36,618 nt of DNA from JACRFW01 sp964531745 (GTDB lineage: Bacteria; Patescibacteriota; Patescibacteriia; Magasanikbacterales; GWA2-37-8): positions 1 to 36,618 of the forward strand of contig CAZHFX010000006.1 in NCBI GenBank assembly GCA_964531745.1, in the 5' to 3' direction. Shown here piece by piece: positions 7,566 to 15,890 of the stretch. The first letter of the stretch is position 1; each line of letters opens with the position of its first letter. Under the pieces are notes generated by a model, which saw nothing but the letters and a program-made list of their open reading frames with translations, ran no database searches and was not told where the DNA came from. Made by a program: the position numbers and the translations under genes.

Positions 7566-8813
7566 TTACAATCCCAACTCCAATTCTATCTCCATCAAAC
7601 GGTTATACTTTTCCACCCGCTCGGAACGCGACAACGAACCGGTTTTGATGAATTCAGAGTTCACCGCGACCGCCAGATCGGCGATAAAGGTGTCGGCCGT
7701 TTCGCCGCTCCGGTGCGACACGCTGATTTGATAACCATGTTTTTTGGCCAAAAAAATCGTCTGAATTGTTTCCGTGAGCGAACCGATTTGATTCACTTTA
7801 ATAAGAATGGCGTTCGCCACCTGTTCCTTGATACCGCGCTCCAAACGCTCCACATTGGTGACAAACAGATCGTCGCCGACCAGCGTCACTTTTTTACCCA
7901 GCTCTTTCGTGAGCAGTTGCCAGTTCCCCCAATCATCTTCGCTCAACCCGTCCTCAATGGAAATAAGGGGATATTTTTTTACCCACTGCGCGAGCGTGTC
8001 AATCATTTTGGCCGGACGCCAGCCTTGTTTTTTACCAAGAAAATAATAGGTGTCGTGGCGATAAAACTCCGATGCCGCCACATCCAACCCTAAAAAGACG
8101 TGCTTCCCCGGCTCCCAGCCGGCCAATTTAATGGCTTCAATGATAATTTGCAAACCACGCTCGTTATTCAACAACTCCGGCGCAAACCCGCCTTCGTCGC
8201 CAACCGAGGTGGCGTAGCCTTTCTGACTCAAAAGGCTGGCGAGAGCGTGAAAAATTTGCGAACCCATGCGCACGCGTTCGCGCAGAAGCTTATGCCGAGG
8301 AATAATCATGAACTCCTGGATGGAAAGCCCGTTATCGGCGTGGCGGCCGCCGTTTAAAATGTTCATCGTTGGCACGGGCAGGCGATACCCTCTCTCCGGA
8401 ATACGATACGTTTCACGAATATAGCGGTAGAGCGGAATATTCGCTGCCAAAGCGCCGGCGCGGGCGGCGGCGAGCGACACTGCCAAAATGGCGTTAGCGC
8501 CCAGCGCCGATTTATTCTTCGTGCCGTCCAAACGAATCATTTTTTCATCCAGCGCCGTCTGATTCCCTATTTCCATTCCCCGCAGAGCGGGAGCGATAAC
8601 GGTCATGACATTTTTCACGGCTTTGAGCACGCCTTTGCCGCCATAGCGTTTGCCGCCGTCGCGCAACTCCCAAGCCTCATGAGTGCCGGTGGAAGCGCCG
8701 GACGGCGCTTTAGCGGCGCCAACTACCCCGTTTTCCAAAATGACCTTCGCCTCCACCGTCGGGTTGCCGCGGGAATCAAGAATTTCCCGAGCGAGAATGG
8801 TTTTGATTTTCAT
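7566..8813 (-). CDS. eno: Enolase
   Basis: Dehydrates 2-phosphoglycerate to phosphoenolpyruvate (Mg-dependent, cytoplasmic). It has REILDSRGNPTVEA at the N-terminus, SGASTGTHEA (substrate loop), LGANAILAVSLA, NILNGGRHADN, VGDEGGFAP with the catalytic Glu region, SIEDGLSEDDW and VGDDLFVTN (metal-binding Asp/Glu), KVNQIGSLTE with the catalytic Lys, and SHRSGETAD. Length 415 is near the family norm (about 430). The ATG at 8813 is 17 nt after the SIMPL gene stop, with no Shine-Dalgarno. Its position directly before two gpmI genes and after pgk makes this a lower-glycolysis block. All key residues are intact. Confidence 0.97.
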   Translation of the reverse strand: MKIKTILAREILDSRGNPTVEAKVILENGVVGAAKAPSGASTGTHEAWELRDGGKRYGGKGVLKAVKNVMTVIAPALRGMEIGNQTALDEKMIRLDGTKNKSALGANAILAVSLAAARAGALAANIPLYRYIRETYRIPERGYRLPVPTMNILNGGRHADNGLSIQEFMIIPRHKLLRERVRMGSQIFHALASLLSQKGYATSVGDEGGFAPELLNNERGLQIIIEAIKLAGWEPGKHVFLGLDVAASEFYRHDTYYFLGKKQGWRPAKMIDTLAQWVKKYPLISIEDGLSEDDWGNWQLLTKELGKKVTLVGDDLFVTNVERLERGIKEQVANAILIKVNQIGSLTETIQTIFLAKKHGYQISVSHRSGETADTFIADLAVAVNSEFIKTGSLSRSERVEKYNRLMEIELELGL

Positions 8814-8830
8814 AACGCGGATTAATTGAA

Positions 8831-9697
8831 TTACCAGCGGATAGCGGAATATATCTTATACGTCACATTCACGTTCATCCCCACATCGCGACTGCCGGCG
8901 GCGATGTCAGACGGGGCAGACAGCGTTTCCACGCCGCCGCCTATTCCGGCCACCTTGCTATAGGCATACACCGGATAAGAAGACTGCGCCTCATAATCAT
9001 TGTACGATACCACTTCGCCCAGCGTCACGCCGAGCGCTTGAGCCAATTTGCGGGCTTTCAGCTTGGCGTCGGCCAGCGCTTTGTCGCGCGCCTGATTTTT
9101 TAAATCTTCCGTGTCATCCACCGTGAAACTCAAACTGCCTACTTCGTTGGCTCCATACTTGCCGGCCAGAGATAAAATCGCGCCAATCTTGGTTAAATCG
9201 CGAATTTTTATGGTAACCGAGCTGTCCACGCGGTAGCCTTTCAACTGCTGGCCCTTGTCGGTATAATCATACACCGGGCCGATGGAATAGTTCGTCTGGA
9301 GATCTTTATCGCCGATTCTCATCTGACGGAGTTCCTTCATCAGCTGATCCATCACCTTGGTATTGTCGGTTTGAGCTTTGGCCACGTCTTTATCCGTGTT
9401 TGAATAGCCCAGAGTGGTCAGGGCAATATCATTTTTGGCGTTCACCTTGCCATAACCAATGACAGTAATGGTACGTTCCATTTGGTCGGCCAGGCCGACG
9501 TAGTTATATTTTTTAACGGTATTTCTGGTGAGAGAACCAATATAAAACGTCAGATACACCAATAAAATGCCGAACAAAACCGCCAACATTTTTTTGCTAA
9601 AATCATGGCAATGATGTTTGCCGCCGCAACAATCCGATTTAGCCGCGGCCGAAGCGGGCAGAGGCGCGCTCTCAATTTTTCTACCGATGATAGGCAT
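8831..9697 (-). CDS. SIMPL (DUF541) domain membrane-anchored protein
   Basis: A SIMPL/DUF541 family protein, a group of envelope-associated proteins of poorly defined role (some bind signalling kinases or respond to oxidative stress). A short cytoplasmic segment with a Cys/His cluster (CCGGKHHCH, near residues 23-31) precedes one membrane segment (MLAVLFGILLVYLTFYIG). The outside domain begins ERTITVIGYGKVNAKNDIA and ends with GMNVNVTYKIYSAIRW, both typical of the family. I choose ATG 9697, not the in-frame ATG at 9718, because AAGGAG (complement of 9704-9709) lies 6-7 nt upstream of it, one of only two clear Shine-Dalgarno sites in the window. It is 288 residues, between pgk and eno. Confidence 0.85.
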   Translation of the reverse strand: MPIIGRKIESAPLPASAAAKSDCCGGKHHCHDFSKKMLAVLFGILLVYLTFYIGSLTRNTVKKYNYVGLADQMERTITVIGYGKVNAKNDIALTTLGYSNTDKDVAKAQTDNTKVMDQLMKELRQMRIGDKDLQTNYSIGPVYDYTDKGQQLKGYRVDSSVTIKIRDLTKIGAILSLAGKYGANEVGSLSFTVDDTEDLKNQARDKALADAKLKARKLAQALGVTLGEVVSYNDYEAQSSYPVYAYSKVAGIGGGVETLSAPSDIAAGSRDVGMNVNVTYKIYSAIRW

Positions 9698-9703
9698 ATT
9701 TTT

Positions 9704-9733
9704 CTCCTTCTGAATCATTAAAACTAATGATTC
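9704..9733 (-). promoter_or_regulatory. Hairpin plus Shine-Dalgarno before the SIMPL gene
   Basis: A perfect 9-bp inverted repeat, GAATCATTA (9712-9720) and TAATGATTC (9725-9733) with a 4-nt loop, lies just upstream of AAGGAG (9704-9709) and the ATG at 9697. There is no U-run after it on the minus strand, so it is more likely a stabilising or translation-tuning structure than a terminator. Confidence 0.55.
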
Positions 9734-9750
9734 TGTTAAAAATAAATTTG

Positions 9751-10932
9751 CTATTTCTTTCGCAAAGCGGCCAGGCCCGGCAATTTTTTACCGCTTAAAA
9801 ACTCCAGCATCGCCCCGCCGCCGGTGGAAACCAAATCAATGTCGGAGAGCAACCCGAGCGACCGTATGACCTCAACGGTTTCACCGCCGCCGCAAACACC
9901 AAAAGCATGACCTTTGGACCGGCCGACAAAAAGACGAGCAATGGCCTTGGTCGCGTGGCTATAGACCGGCACTTCAAATTTACCCATCGCTCCGTTCCAA
10001 ATAAGCGTTTGAGCGCGTTTGATGCGGGACGCGAAAAGCTGGGTCGTCGCCGGACCGATATCATACATTTCTTTCCGGATTCCGCCGGCGCTAAGGCTCC
10101 GCTGAAACTCGGCCGCTGATATTAATTCAGCCTCCGCTCCATCTTTGGCTCCAACGACGGCATCCACCGGCATAATTATTTTCCCGGCGCGCGAAGCGCT
10201 CTCAATCCGGCGAATAAGCGCCGGAGTAAAAAATGATTTTTTTCCTGATAGAGCGGTGAAATATTCTACGGCCACGGTCCCGCAGAGCAAAATCGCGTCC
10301 GCTTTAGACAAGAAAAATTCCAAAACAGGAATTTTTGTCTCCGGTTTGGCGCCGCCCAATATCATCACCAGCGGCCGCCGCGGTTTGGTTGTTATTTTTG
10401 AAAGGGCGGCGATTTCAGCGGAGAGCAGGAGACCGGCGTAGCTTGGCGCGTACTTCGCGACGCCCGCCACCGAAGCGGCGGCGCGGTGCGCTACCGCGAA
10501 GCCGTCCAAAACAAAGAGATCGGCTATTTTGGCGAGCTGTTTAGACAGCGTGGTGTCATTTTTTTCCTCCCCCGGGAGAAAACGGATATTTTCCAGCATT
10601 GCCGCCTCGCCGGATTTCATCCGATCAAAAATTTCCGGATGTTCCACGCGCGCGAGCGGCGCCAACTCAACCTTTTGGCCGAGGAGTTTCTCCAGAAGTT
10701 TTTGCGCCGGCCGTAAACTTAATTTCTTTTCCGCGCCCTTTGGCCGCCCGAGGTGCGACACAATAATCACTCGCGCGCCTCTTTCCAGCAAATACTGAAT
10801 GGTGGGCAGGCTCCGCGTAATCTTAAAATCATCGGCAATTTTCCCGCCGCGCAGAGGCACGTTGCAGTCAAGACGCAGAAGGACTTTTTTCCCCCGCAAA
10901 TTTTTTACTTCCGCGATGCTTTTTAATTTCAT
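9751..10932 (-). CDS. pgk: Phosphoglycerate kinase
   Basis: Transfers phosphate from 1,3-bisphosphoglycerate to ADP, giving ATP in lower glycolysis. Motifs in order: LLRLDCNVPL, SHLGRPKG, LENIRFLPGEEKND, FAVAHRAAAS, LGGAKPETKIPVLEF, YDIGPATTQLF, LIWNGAMGKFEVP, GVCGGGETV and STGGGAMLEFLSGKKLPGL. These cover the substrate-binding N-domain and the nucleotide-binding C-domain. Some positions differ from the usual family text (WNGAMG for WNGPMG, DGFAVAHR for DAFGxAHR). The 393-residue start at ATG 10932 (MKLKSIAEVKNLRGKK) is chosen; an in-frame ATG at 10983 would add 17 residues unlike the family and run through the promoter region. Neighbours are a D,D-carboxypeptidase upstream and the SIMPL gene downstream. 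Confidence 0.95.
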   Translation of the reverse strand: MKLKSIAEVKNLRGKKVLLRLDCNVPLRGGKIADDFKITRSLPTIQYLLERGARVIIVSHLGRPKGAEKKLSLRPAQKLLEKLLGQKVELAPLARVEHPEIFDRMKSGEAAMLENIRFLPGEEKNDTTLSKQLAKIADLFVLDGFAVAHRAAASVAGVAKYAPSYAGLLLSAEIAALSKITTKPRRPLVMILGGAKPETKIPVLEFFLSKADAILLCGTVAVEYFTALSGKKSFFTPALIRRIESASRAGKIIMPVDAVVGAKDGAEAELISAAEFQRSLSAGGIRKEMYDIGPATTQLFASRIKRAQTLIWNGAMGKFEVPVYSHATKAIARLFVGRSKGHAFGVCGGGETVEVIRSLGLLSDIDLVSTGGGAMLEFLSGKKLPGLAALRKK

Positions 10933-10971
10933 ATAAACAAGAAACGCCGCGACTGGCGGAAACGCCTGTCT

Positions 10972-10980
10972 AGTATAGCA
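10972..10980 (-). promoter_or_regulatory. Possible extended -10 promoter of pgk
   Basis: The minus strand reads TGCTATACT at 10972-10980: TATACT with an upstream TG, the extended -10 pattern. A possible -35, TGACGG, lies 17 nt further up (10995-11000) inside the end of the upstream gene. The ATG is about 40 nt downstream. Confidence 0.45.
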
Positions 10981-11000
10981 CATTTACAAACAAACCGTCA

Positions 11001-12053
11001 CTACGGCGTGGCCAACGCGTAACCGGCATCGTTCGGCCAGGCATAATGGCCAAAGGCCCATTCGGCTATGGATTTGGCTTCGCTGAAGCGAGATTCGTTG
11101 GAAGAGGCGCCGAGTATCACTACCCGGATGGTGTGGTCGCGTTCACCGGTAATGCGGACGGAAAAATTATAGCCGGAGCTCGTGATATAGCCGGTTTTAC
11201 CGACGAGCAAATCTTTGTCAAAACGGTTCGGCACCCAGTTGGTAAGAAGCCAATTTGTAGTCCAAACGCGATGCCTGGCGGATTTGTTAAGCGGAGTGGC
11301 GTAATACTCACCGGTTTGGAGAGCGCGATAAATCCGGTCAACTTTGAGCGCGGCCTTAAGCAGACGCGCGACGTCAAGAGCGTTGCCGACGTTCTGATTA
11401 TCCAAGCCGGTGGGTTCAACGAAATGCAGAGATGCCAGGCCAAGAGCGCGCGCCTTGTCATTCATTTTAAGAACAAACTGTTCAGCGGTAATGCCGCTCG
11501 CCCGAACCAGAGCGTGGACGGCGCTATTGGAAGAGCTGATTAAAGCCACTTGCCACAGATCTTCCAGCGTATATGATTCACCGCTGTTTATCTGGTGACT
11601 GCCGGAATCCAAGTCATCTTCTTCTACTATCGTGGTGGAAGCCCAACGCAGAGGCAAATCGGAGAGAACCAGCGCGCTCATAAGCTTGGTAATGCTAGCT
11701 AGCGGCCGAGACGCGCTGGCGTTCTTTTGGTAAAGCACCGTATTAGTGTCGTCATCCACCGCCACCGCGGCGGCGGCAGTAAGCGGATTGCCAAATTCCA
11801 CCGCCTCCTTAAGAATCGGCACAGAGGGACGGCTTACCGGAAACACTATCGGAATATCGCCTCCGGCAGAGGCTCGGGCTGGGGCCGGCGCAGACGCGAC
11901 GATGGACGCGGGCTGGCCATTGGCGGACGGCAAACGCGCCACCGCCGCCGGTTGGCGCGCCATCGTGAACGACACGGTGCCGGCAAACAAAATCAGCGCG
12001 CCCGTTATCATGAGGCCAAAAGAAGACAAAAAATTAGTAATTTTTTCAGACAT
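11001..12053 (-). CDS. D-alanyl-D-alanine carboxypeptidase (peptidase S11)
   Basis: A penicillin-binding-type serine peptidase that trims D-Ala from peptidoglycan stem peptides outside the membrane. The three active-site motifs are present: SITK (SxxK, about residue 118), SSN (SxN, near 174) and KTG (near 287). An N-terminal hydrophobic segment (LMITGALILFAGTVSFTMA) anchors or exports it, followed by an Ala/Pro-rich linker to about residue 85. The C-terminal domain found in larger DacA-type enzymes is lacking; length is 350. The ATG is 9 nt after the scpB stop, consistent with one transcript. It implies a peptidoglycan-containing envelope. Confidence 0.92.
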   Translation of the reverse strand: MSEKITNFLSSFGLMITGALILFAGTVSFTMARQPAAVARLPSANGQPASIVASAPAPARASAGGDIPIVFPVSRPSVPILKEAVEFGNPLTAAAAVAVDDDTNTVLYQKNASASRPLASITKLMSALVLSDLPLRWASTTIVEEDDLDSGSHQINSGESYTLEDLWQVALISSSNSAVHALVRASGITAEQFVLKMNDKARALGLASLHFVEPTGLDNQNVGNALDVARLLKAALKVDRIYRALQTGEYYATPLNKSARHRVWTTNWLLTNWVPNRFDKDLLVGKTGYITSSGYNFSVRITGERDHTIRVVILGASSNESRFSEAKSIAEWAFGHYAWPNDAGYALATP

Positions 12054-12062
12054 AGCGACACT

Positions 12063-12605
12063 TTATGGCGTTGGCTTATTTTCCAACGTCTGCGTGATGT
12101 ATTCGTGCTGGTGCAATTCCGCGTAATTTGGCAATTCAGAGATATTCGTAAGCCCCAAATGGCGCAGATACTCCATGGTCACTTCGTACGTTGGTACAAG
12201 ATTAACCTCGGTTTCCACTTCCTTCACTAACCCGCGAATAAGCAAATTACGGATAATCAAACCGCAATTCACTCCGCGGATTTGTTCCAGCTCCGGTTTG
12301 GTGATGGGGCCGCAATAGGAAATAACGGTAAGCGTTTCCAGCTGGGGCCTGGTTAATTCAGCCGAAACTTCGGCTTTGACTAAATTTTCCACCAAAGTCT
12401 GGTTGTCCGGGTGGGTGGTAAGTTGCCATTCTTCGCCGGTGGTTATAAGCCGAATGCCGGAGCCGGCGCCATATTTTTCCGCGAGACTCCGCAGGGCGAT
12501 TAAAATACTCGCTGTGCTGTCTCCGAGCAGTTTGGCTAATTTCTTCACCGTGAGCGGTTTTGAGGCGACGAACAAAAGCGATTCCAGTTTAACGGTAAGC
12601 GGCAT
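12063..12605 (-). CDS. scpB: Segregation and condensation protein B
   Basis: Accessory kleisin-binding subunit of the SMC-ScpAB condensin that compacts and segregates the chromosome. The 180-residue protein has the two winged-helix domains of the family: LESLLFVASKPLTVKKLAKL at the N-terminus, then LTRPQLETLTVISYCGPITK and EQIRGVNC in the second. GLVKEV and YEVTMEYLRHLGLTNISELP are also typical. It starts 3 nt after the scpA stop. No smc gene is in the window. Confidence 0.93.
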   Translation of the reverse strand: MPLTVKLESLLFVASKPLTVKKLAKLLGDSTASILIALRSLAEKYGAGSGIRLITTGEEWQLTTHPDNQTLVENLVKAEVSAELTRPQLETLTVISYCGPITKPELEQIRGVNCGLIIRNLLIRGLVKEVETEVNLVPTYEVTMEYLRHLGLTNISELPNYAELHQHEYITQTLENKPTP

Positions 12606-12608
12606 AAA

Positions 12609-13304
12609 TCAAACTTTATTAAGAGTCATGTCGGCAAAGGCCGCCGATTGCGCCACCGACACTTTTCGCTCCTTCACCAGTTCAAGAATGGCGAGAAAAC
12701 TTACAATCACCTCGGTGCGATTGGCAGCGTCGCCCAAAAGATTCTTAAAAGACATTTTTTTAACCCGTTTAAAAATATCATAAATCGCGGCGATTTTTTC
12801 TTTTACCGACACCGCGTGATCAATTGATACTCTAGGCAAAACAGCGATCGGCTTTAGCCGCGCCAGGAGGGAGACAAACGCTTGGCGCAAATCGCTGACC
12901 GCTCCATTTTGCGGCAGTACAAAACCAATTGGCGAACGCAGTGGTTCCAACCGGCCATAGGCCAAACCGCCAGCGCTCCAGCGCTCCGCCACGAAGTGGC
13001 TAGCAGTGGCATATTTTTTATATAATTTCAGCTGGTCGGCCAGACTCTCTCCATCATTTTCTTCGGGCGGATACAAATACGGCAATAAATGCCTGGATTT
13101 GAGATACACCAGCCGGCTCGCCACCACCAAAAAATCGGCTAGCTCTTCGGCATTGGTTTCTTCCAGTCCCCGCAGATATTTAAAAAATTGCTCGGTAACT
13201 TCAGCCAGGCTTACCTCGGTAATGGCCATTTTTTCTCCTTCAATCAGCTCTACCAGCAAAGCCAATGGCCCTTGAAATTTTTCTAAAGTAACCGCGGAAA
13301 CCAT
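12609..13304 (-). CDS. scpA: Segregation and condensation protein A
   Basis: Kleisin subunit bridging SMC heads. It has the N-terminal family pattern LEKFQGPLALLVELIEGEKM and ITEVSLAEVTEQFFKYL, the helix DFLVVASRLVYLKSRHLLP, and a C-terminal winged-helix with VIVSFLAILELVKERKVSVAQ. I start it at ATG 13304 (MVSAVTLEKF), 4 nt after the aspS stop; an in-frame ATG at 13346 would add 14 residues overlapping aspS and unlike the family. That gives 231 residues, normal for ScpA. The acidic linker holds YLYPPEENDGESLADQ. scpB follows at 3 nt. Confidence 0.93.
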   Translation of the reverse strand: MVSAVTLEKFQGPLALLVELIEGEKMAITEVSLAEVTEQFFKYLRGLEETNAEELADFLVVASRLVYLKSRHLLPYLYPPEENDGESLADQLKLYKKYATASHFVAERWSAGGLAYGRLEPLRSPIGFVLPQNGAVSDLRQAFVSLLARLKPIAVLPRVSIDHAVSVKEKIAAIYDIFKRVKKMSFKNLLGDAANRTEVIVSFLAILELVKERKVSVAQSAAFADMTLNKV

Positions 13305-13308
13305 AGCG

Positions 13309-14643
13309 CTATTGCTTGTATTCCGGAGGAGACAACTGCAAATCAATGCGGTTCAGATCGCGCGGGAAGAGCGCGGTTTCTTTGATATTAGGAATCTCCA
13401 GCAGGCGAGCGGTAATGCGTTCTAAACCGGTGGAACACCCGCCATGCGGCGGCATGCCAAACTTGAATGCCTCCAGATAAAAAGCAAACTTTTCCGGATT
13501 GAGGCCGCGCTCTTTCATCCGAGCGACCAAATCTTCATAACTATGGATGCGTTGCGCGCCGCTGTTTATTTCCACGCCGCGAAACAAGAGATCAAAACCG
13601 CGCGATAATTCACCCTCATCCGACATAGTATAAAACGCGCGGCCCGCGGTGGGATAATGCGTAATAAAAACAAAATCAGAATGGCGTTCTTTTTTCGCCC
13701 ATTCGCAGATAGCCCGCTCCTGTTCCGGCTCAATGTCGGCGCCATGCGGAACACCGAGAATGTCCTGCGCTTCATGCAATTTGAGCGCCGGAAATTTTTC
13801 CGGCGCGAGCGGAAGCGCCACGCCGCGTTTTTTAAATACCTCTTCATGTTTGGCAATAACGCGCGCCACGATATGTTTTATCACTGTCTCCAGCATAGCC
13901 ATAACATCATACTGATCTTTGATGAACCCCATTTCAAAATCCATCTGGGTAATTTCGCTTAAGTGCCGCGTCGTGGCGCTTTTCTCCGCGCGGAAGACTT
14001 TGGCAGTGGTAAAGACACGCTCAAATACGCCGGTCATTATCTGTTTATACAGTTGCGGGCTGGTGGCGAGCGAAGCTTTTTGATTGTAAAAATAATCAAC
14101 GCTAAAAACAGCCGCGCCGCCCTCGGCGTCGCCGCCAGCCAAAACTGGAGACTGAAATTCGGTAAATTGTTCACTCGCCAAAGCTTCGCGGAAGGACTGA
14201 ATGATTGTTTCTTGCACCTTAAAAACATCCCGCCAGCGTTCACTGCGCAGAGTAATCGGCAGATAATCCAAATGTATATCTAAACCAATTTTTTCGTCTT
14301 CCAAATCAAGCGGCAAGGTTTCGGCGCTGGCCAGAACTTTTAACTCTTTTATCAACAGCTCCACGGCGCCCGTGGGCGAATTGGGATTTTTCTGTTTTGC
14401 GCCGCGCTCTTGCACTGTGCCTTTGATCTCCAGCACCCACTCCGGACGCACGTCCTTCATTTTTTCAACCGAAACTGAATCCATTTGACTCGGTACACCC
14501 ACGACCTGCACGATGCCGGCGCGATCGCGAATATCCAAAAAGACAATTTTTCCCATGTTGCGGCGGGCATTGACCCAGCCCATGATAACAACTTCGCCAC
14601 CTACCTTTGAGACGGTTTCAACCGACAATGTACGAGCGGACAT
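13309..14643 (-). CDS. aspS: Aspartyl-tRNA synthetase, archaeal-type (GAD-less)
   Basis: Class IIb synthetase. It has an N-terminal OB fold (VIMGWVNARRNMGKIVFLDIRD) for anticodon binding, motif 2 as VFRAEKSATTRHLSEITQMD, and motif 3 as GGCSTGLERITARLL with IKETALFPRDLNR. At 444 residues it lacks the GAD insertion of standard bacterial AspRS (about 590) and matches the shorter archaeal and AspRS2 form. Such enzymes are often non-discriminating, charging both tRNA-Asp and tRNA-Asn with Asp and relying on GatCAB; specificity here is inferred, not shown. The start is ATG 14643, with no Shine-Dalgarno and within a small hairpin. It leads the scpA-scpB-dacA run from its own promoter. Confidence 0.92.
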   Translation of the reverse strand: MSARTLSVETVSKVGGEVVIMGWVNARRNMGKIVFLDIRDRAGIVQVVGVPSQMDSVSVEKMKDVRPEWVLEIKGTVQERGAKQKNPNSPTGAVELLIKELKVLASAETLPLDLEDEKIGLDIHLDYLPITLRSERWRDVFKVQETIIQSFREALASEQFTEFQSPVLAGGDAEGGAAVFSVDYFYNQKASLATSPQLYKQIMTGVFERVFTTAKVFRAEKSATTRHLSEITQMDFEMGFIKDQYDVMAMLETVIKHIVARVIAKHEEVFKKRGVALPLAPEKFPALKLHEAQDILGVPHGADIEPEQERAICEWAKKERHSDFVFITHYPTAGRAFYTMSDEGELSRGFDLLFRGVEINSGAQRIHSYEDLVARMKERGLNPEKFAFYLEAFKFGMPPHGGCSTGLERITARLLEIPNIKETALFPRDLNRIDLQLSPPEYKQ

Positions 14644-14658
14644 ACAGAAAATTGTATG
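14641..14658 (-). promoter_or_regulatory. Hairpin containing the aspS start codon
   Basis: CATACA (14641-14646) and TGTATG (14653-14658) form a perfect 6-bp stem with a 6-nt loop, and the aspS ATG (14641-14643) is inside the stem. It could dampen initiation. The stem is short, so confidence is low. Confidence 0.35.
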
Positions 14659-14675
14659 AAGTAAAAACTGCTCTC

Positions 14676-14704
14676 ATTTTAACAAAAACGGAGCCAATAG
14701 GCAA
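14676..14704 (-). promoter_or_regulatory. aspS promoter
   Basis: On the minus strand, TTGCCT (-35, 14699-14704), 17-nt spacer, TAAAAT (-10, 14676-14681). The transcript would start near 14669, about 25 nt before the ATG at 14643. Confidence 0.65.
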
Positions 14705-14730
14705 GGCGCTAAAAACAGCGGTGGATAAGC

Positions 14731-15885
14731 TTAAAACCACCACAGCCCGACGAGCAAAACCACCATGAGCGCCGTTTGCCCCAGCAGATGGCGATGCTCG
14801 CGGCGAAACTCCACCGCCATAATAACGGCGAGCGCGGCGGCAAAAAACAGCGCGGCGGCGGCGAAGATATTATGCGACACGGCGAAAATAGGAGTAACCG
14901 GAGCGAGAAATTCTTTTGCTCGCAGATAAACCATCCAGGGAGACGGATTAAAACGCGGCACGTTGAACCAATTTACCGCCCGCGTCGCCACTCCGCCCCC
15001 GGCATCAGTCGCGGCGATTGTCGGGAGATCAAAAACCGGCAGGAAAAAATCGCTAAGCGGTTTTGAAACGACCGCCTGCCCCGCGAACATATTGGTTTCG
15101 CCGACTCGGGCCAGCGGAATAACATCCCGGCCGACGCGAGCCTCCGCGGACGAAACAGCGCCGTCAATTTTCGCCCGGACCGTCAGGACTGTGGCATTGC
15201 CGGCAGTCTGCCAGAAAACATGCGAATTCTGCGCGTCAATTTGCACCCACCGTTCGTCAACGATTTTTTTGCCGGCAACCGCGGGCGATGATGAATCGCC
15301 GACGCGCGTCAACGCGTCCGACGCTCCGAAATGTTCGGCTATGTAGATGGTCGGTTCTCCTTGATATTTTCCGCTCATCAGGCCGACGCCAACCTCCTTA
15401 AAATCTTCATCAACCAAAATATTATAGTGAATCGGGCTTCTTTCCCAAGCCTTCATTACCAAAAGGGCGTCGGAAAAACCTATTGCCAAATTCTCCCCAG
15501 CCACGCTGTACCGATAGCCGGCCTGCTTTAAAAAATAATCCAACCCGCGACCATTCGGCCCGGTATGGCTAAAATACCCGTAGCGGGCCATATCAGCGGC
15601 TTTCGCGTCCGCCGACTGGTTCAGCTTGACAGCGACGGTGAGCGGATCGCGCTGATTTTTGACGCGGATATTATTTGTGAGTTCAATGATGGTTTTATAC
15701 TGTTCGCCCAAAATATCGGGGTGCTGATAAACCTCGCTCGGAATGGAAAGCGCCACTACCAAAAGCAATAATTTCAACCCGATAAATAACGCGCTGTAAA
15801 GAATGGTGCGCTTGGTGCGCACAACGTGCGGCTGGAAATTATTGCCGGCGTGCGGAACAAAATAATTTTTCAGCGCGAGACGCAT
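14731..15885 (-). CDS. CAP (SCP/PR1) domain membrane protein
   Basis: A CAP-superfamily protein with the domain displayed outside the membrane; bacterial members are poorly characterised. An N-terminal membrane segment (ILYSALFIGLKLLLLVVALS, near residues 29-48) is followed by the CAP domain (about 60-190) with LTNNIRVKNQRDPL, AADMARYGYFSHTGPNGRG (family His), AGENLAIGF and AWERSPIHYNILV, the usual Glu/His cavity pattern. A second, beta-rich region (about 205-310) precedes two more hydrophobic segments at the C-terminus (FAAAALFFAAALAVIMAVEF and TALMVVLLVGLWWF). Length is 384. The start is 5 nt after the gap stop, so it is probably translated from the gap message. Confidence 0.85.
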   Translation of the reverse strand: MRLALKNYFVPHAGNNFQPHVVRTKRTILYSALFIGLKLLLLVVALSIPSEVYQHPDILGEQYKTIIELTNNIRVKNQRDPLTVAVKLNQSADAKAADMARYGYFSHTGPNGRGLDYFLKQAGYRYSVAGENLAIGFSDALLVMKAWERSPIHYNILVDEDFKEVGVGLMSGKYQGEPTIYIAEHFGASDALTRVGDSSSPAVAGKKIVDERWVQIDAQNSHVFWQTAGNATVLTVRAKIDGAVSSAEARVGRDVIPLARVGETNMFAGQAVVSKPLSDFFLPVFDLPTIAATDAGGGVATRAVNWFNVPRFNPSPWMVYLRAKEFLAPVTPIFAVSHNIFAAAALFFAAALAVIMAVEFRREHRHLLGQTALMVVLLVGLWWF

Positions 15886-15890
15886 AGGCT

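Noticed and set aside
10933..10983. Upstream in-frame start extending pgk by 17 residues
   Set aside because: The extension is unlike PGK, crosses a likely promoter, and MKLKSIAEVKNLRGKK at 10932 is the family-like start.
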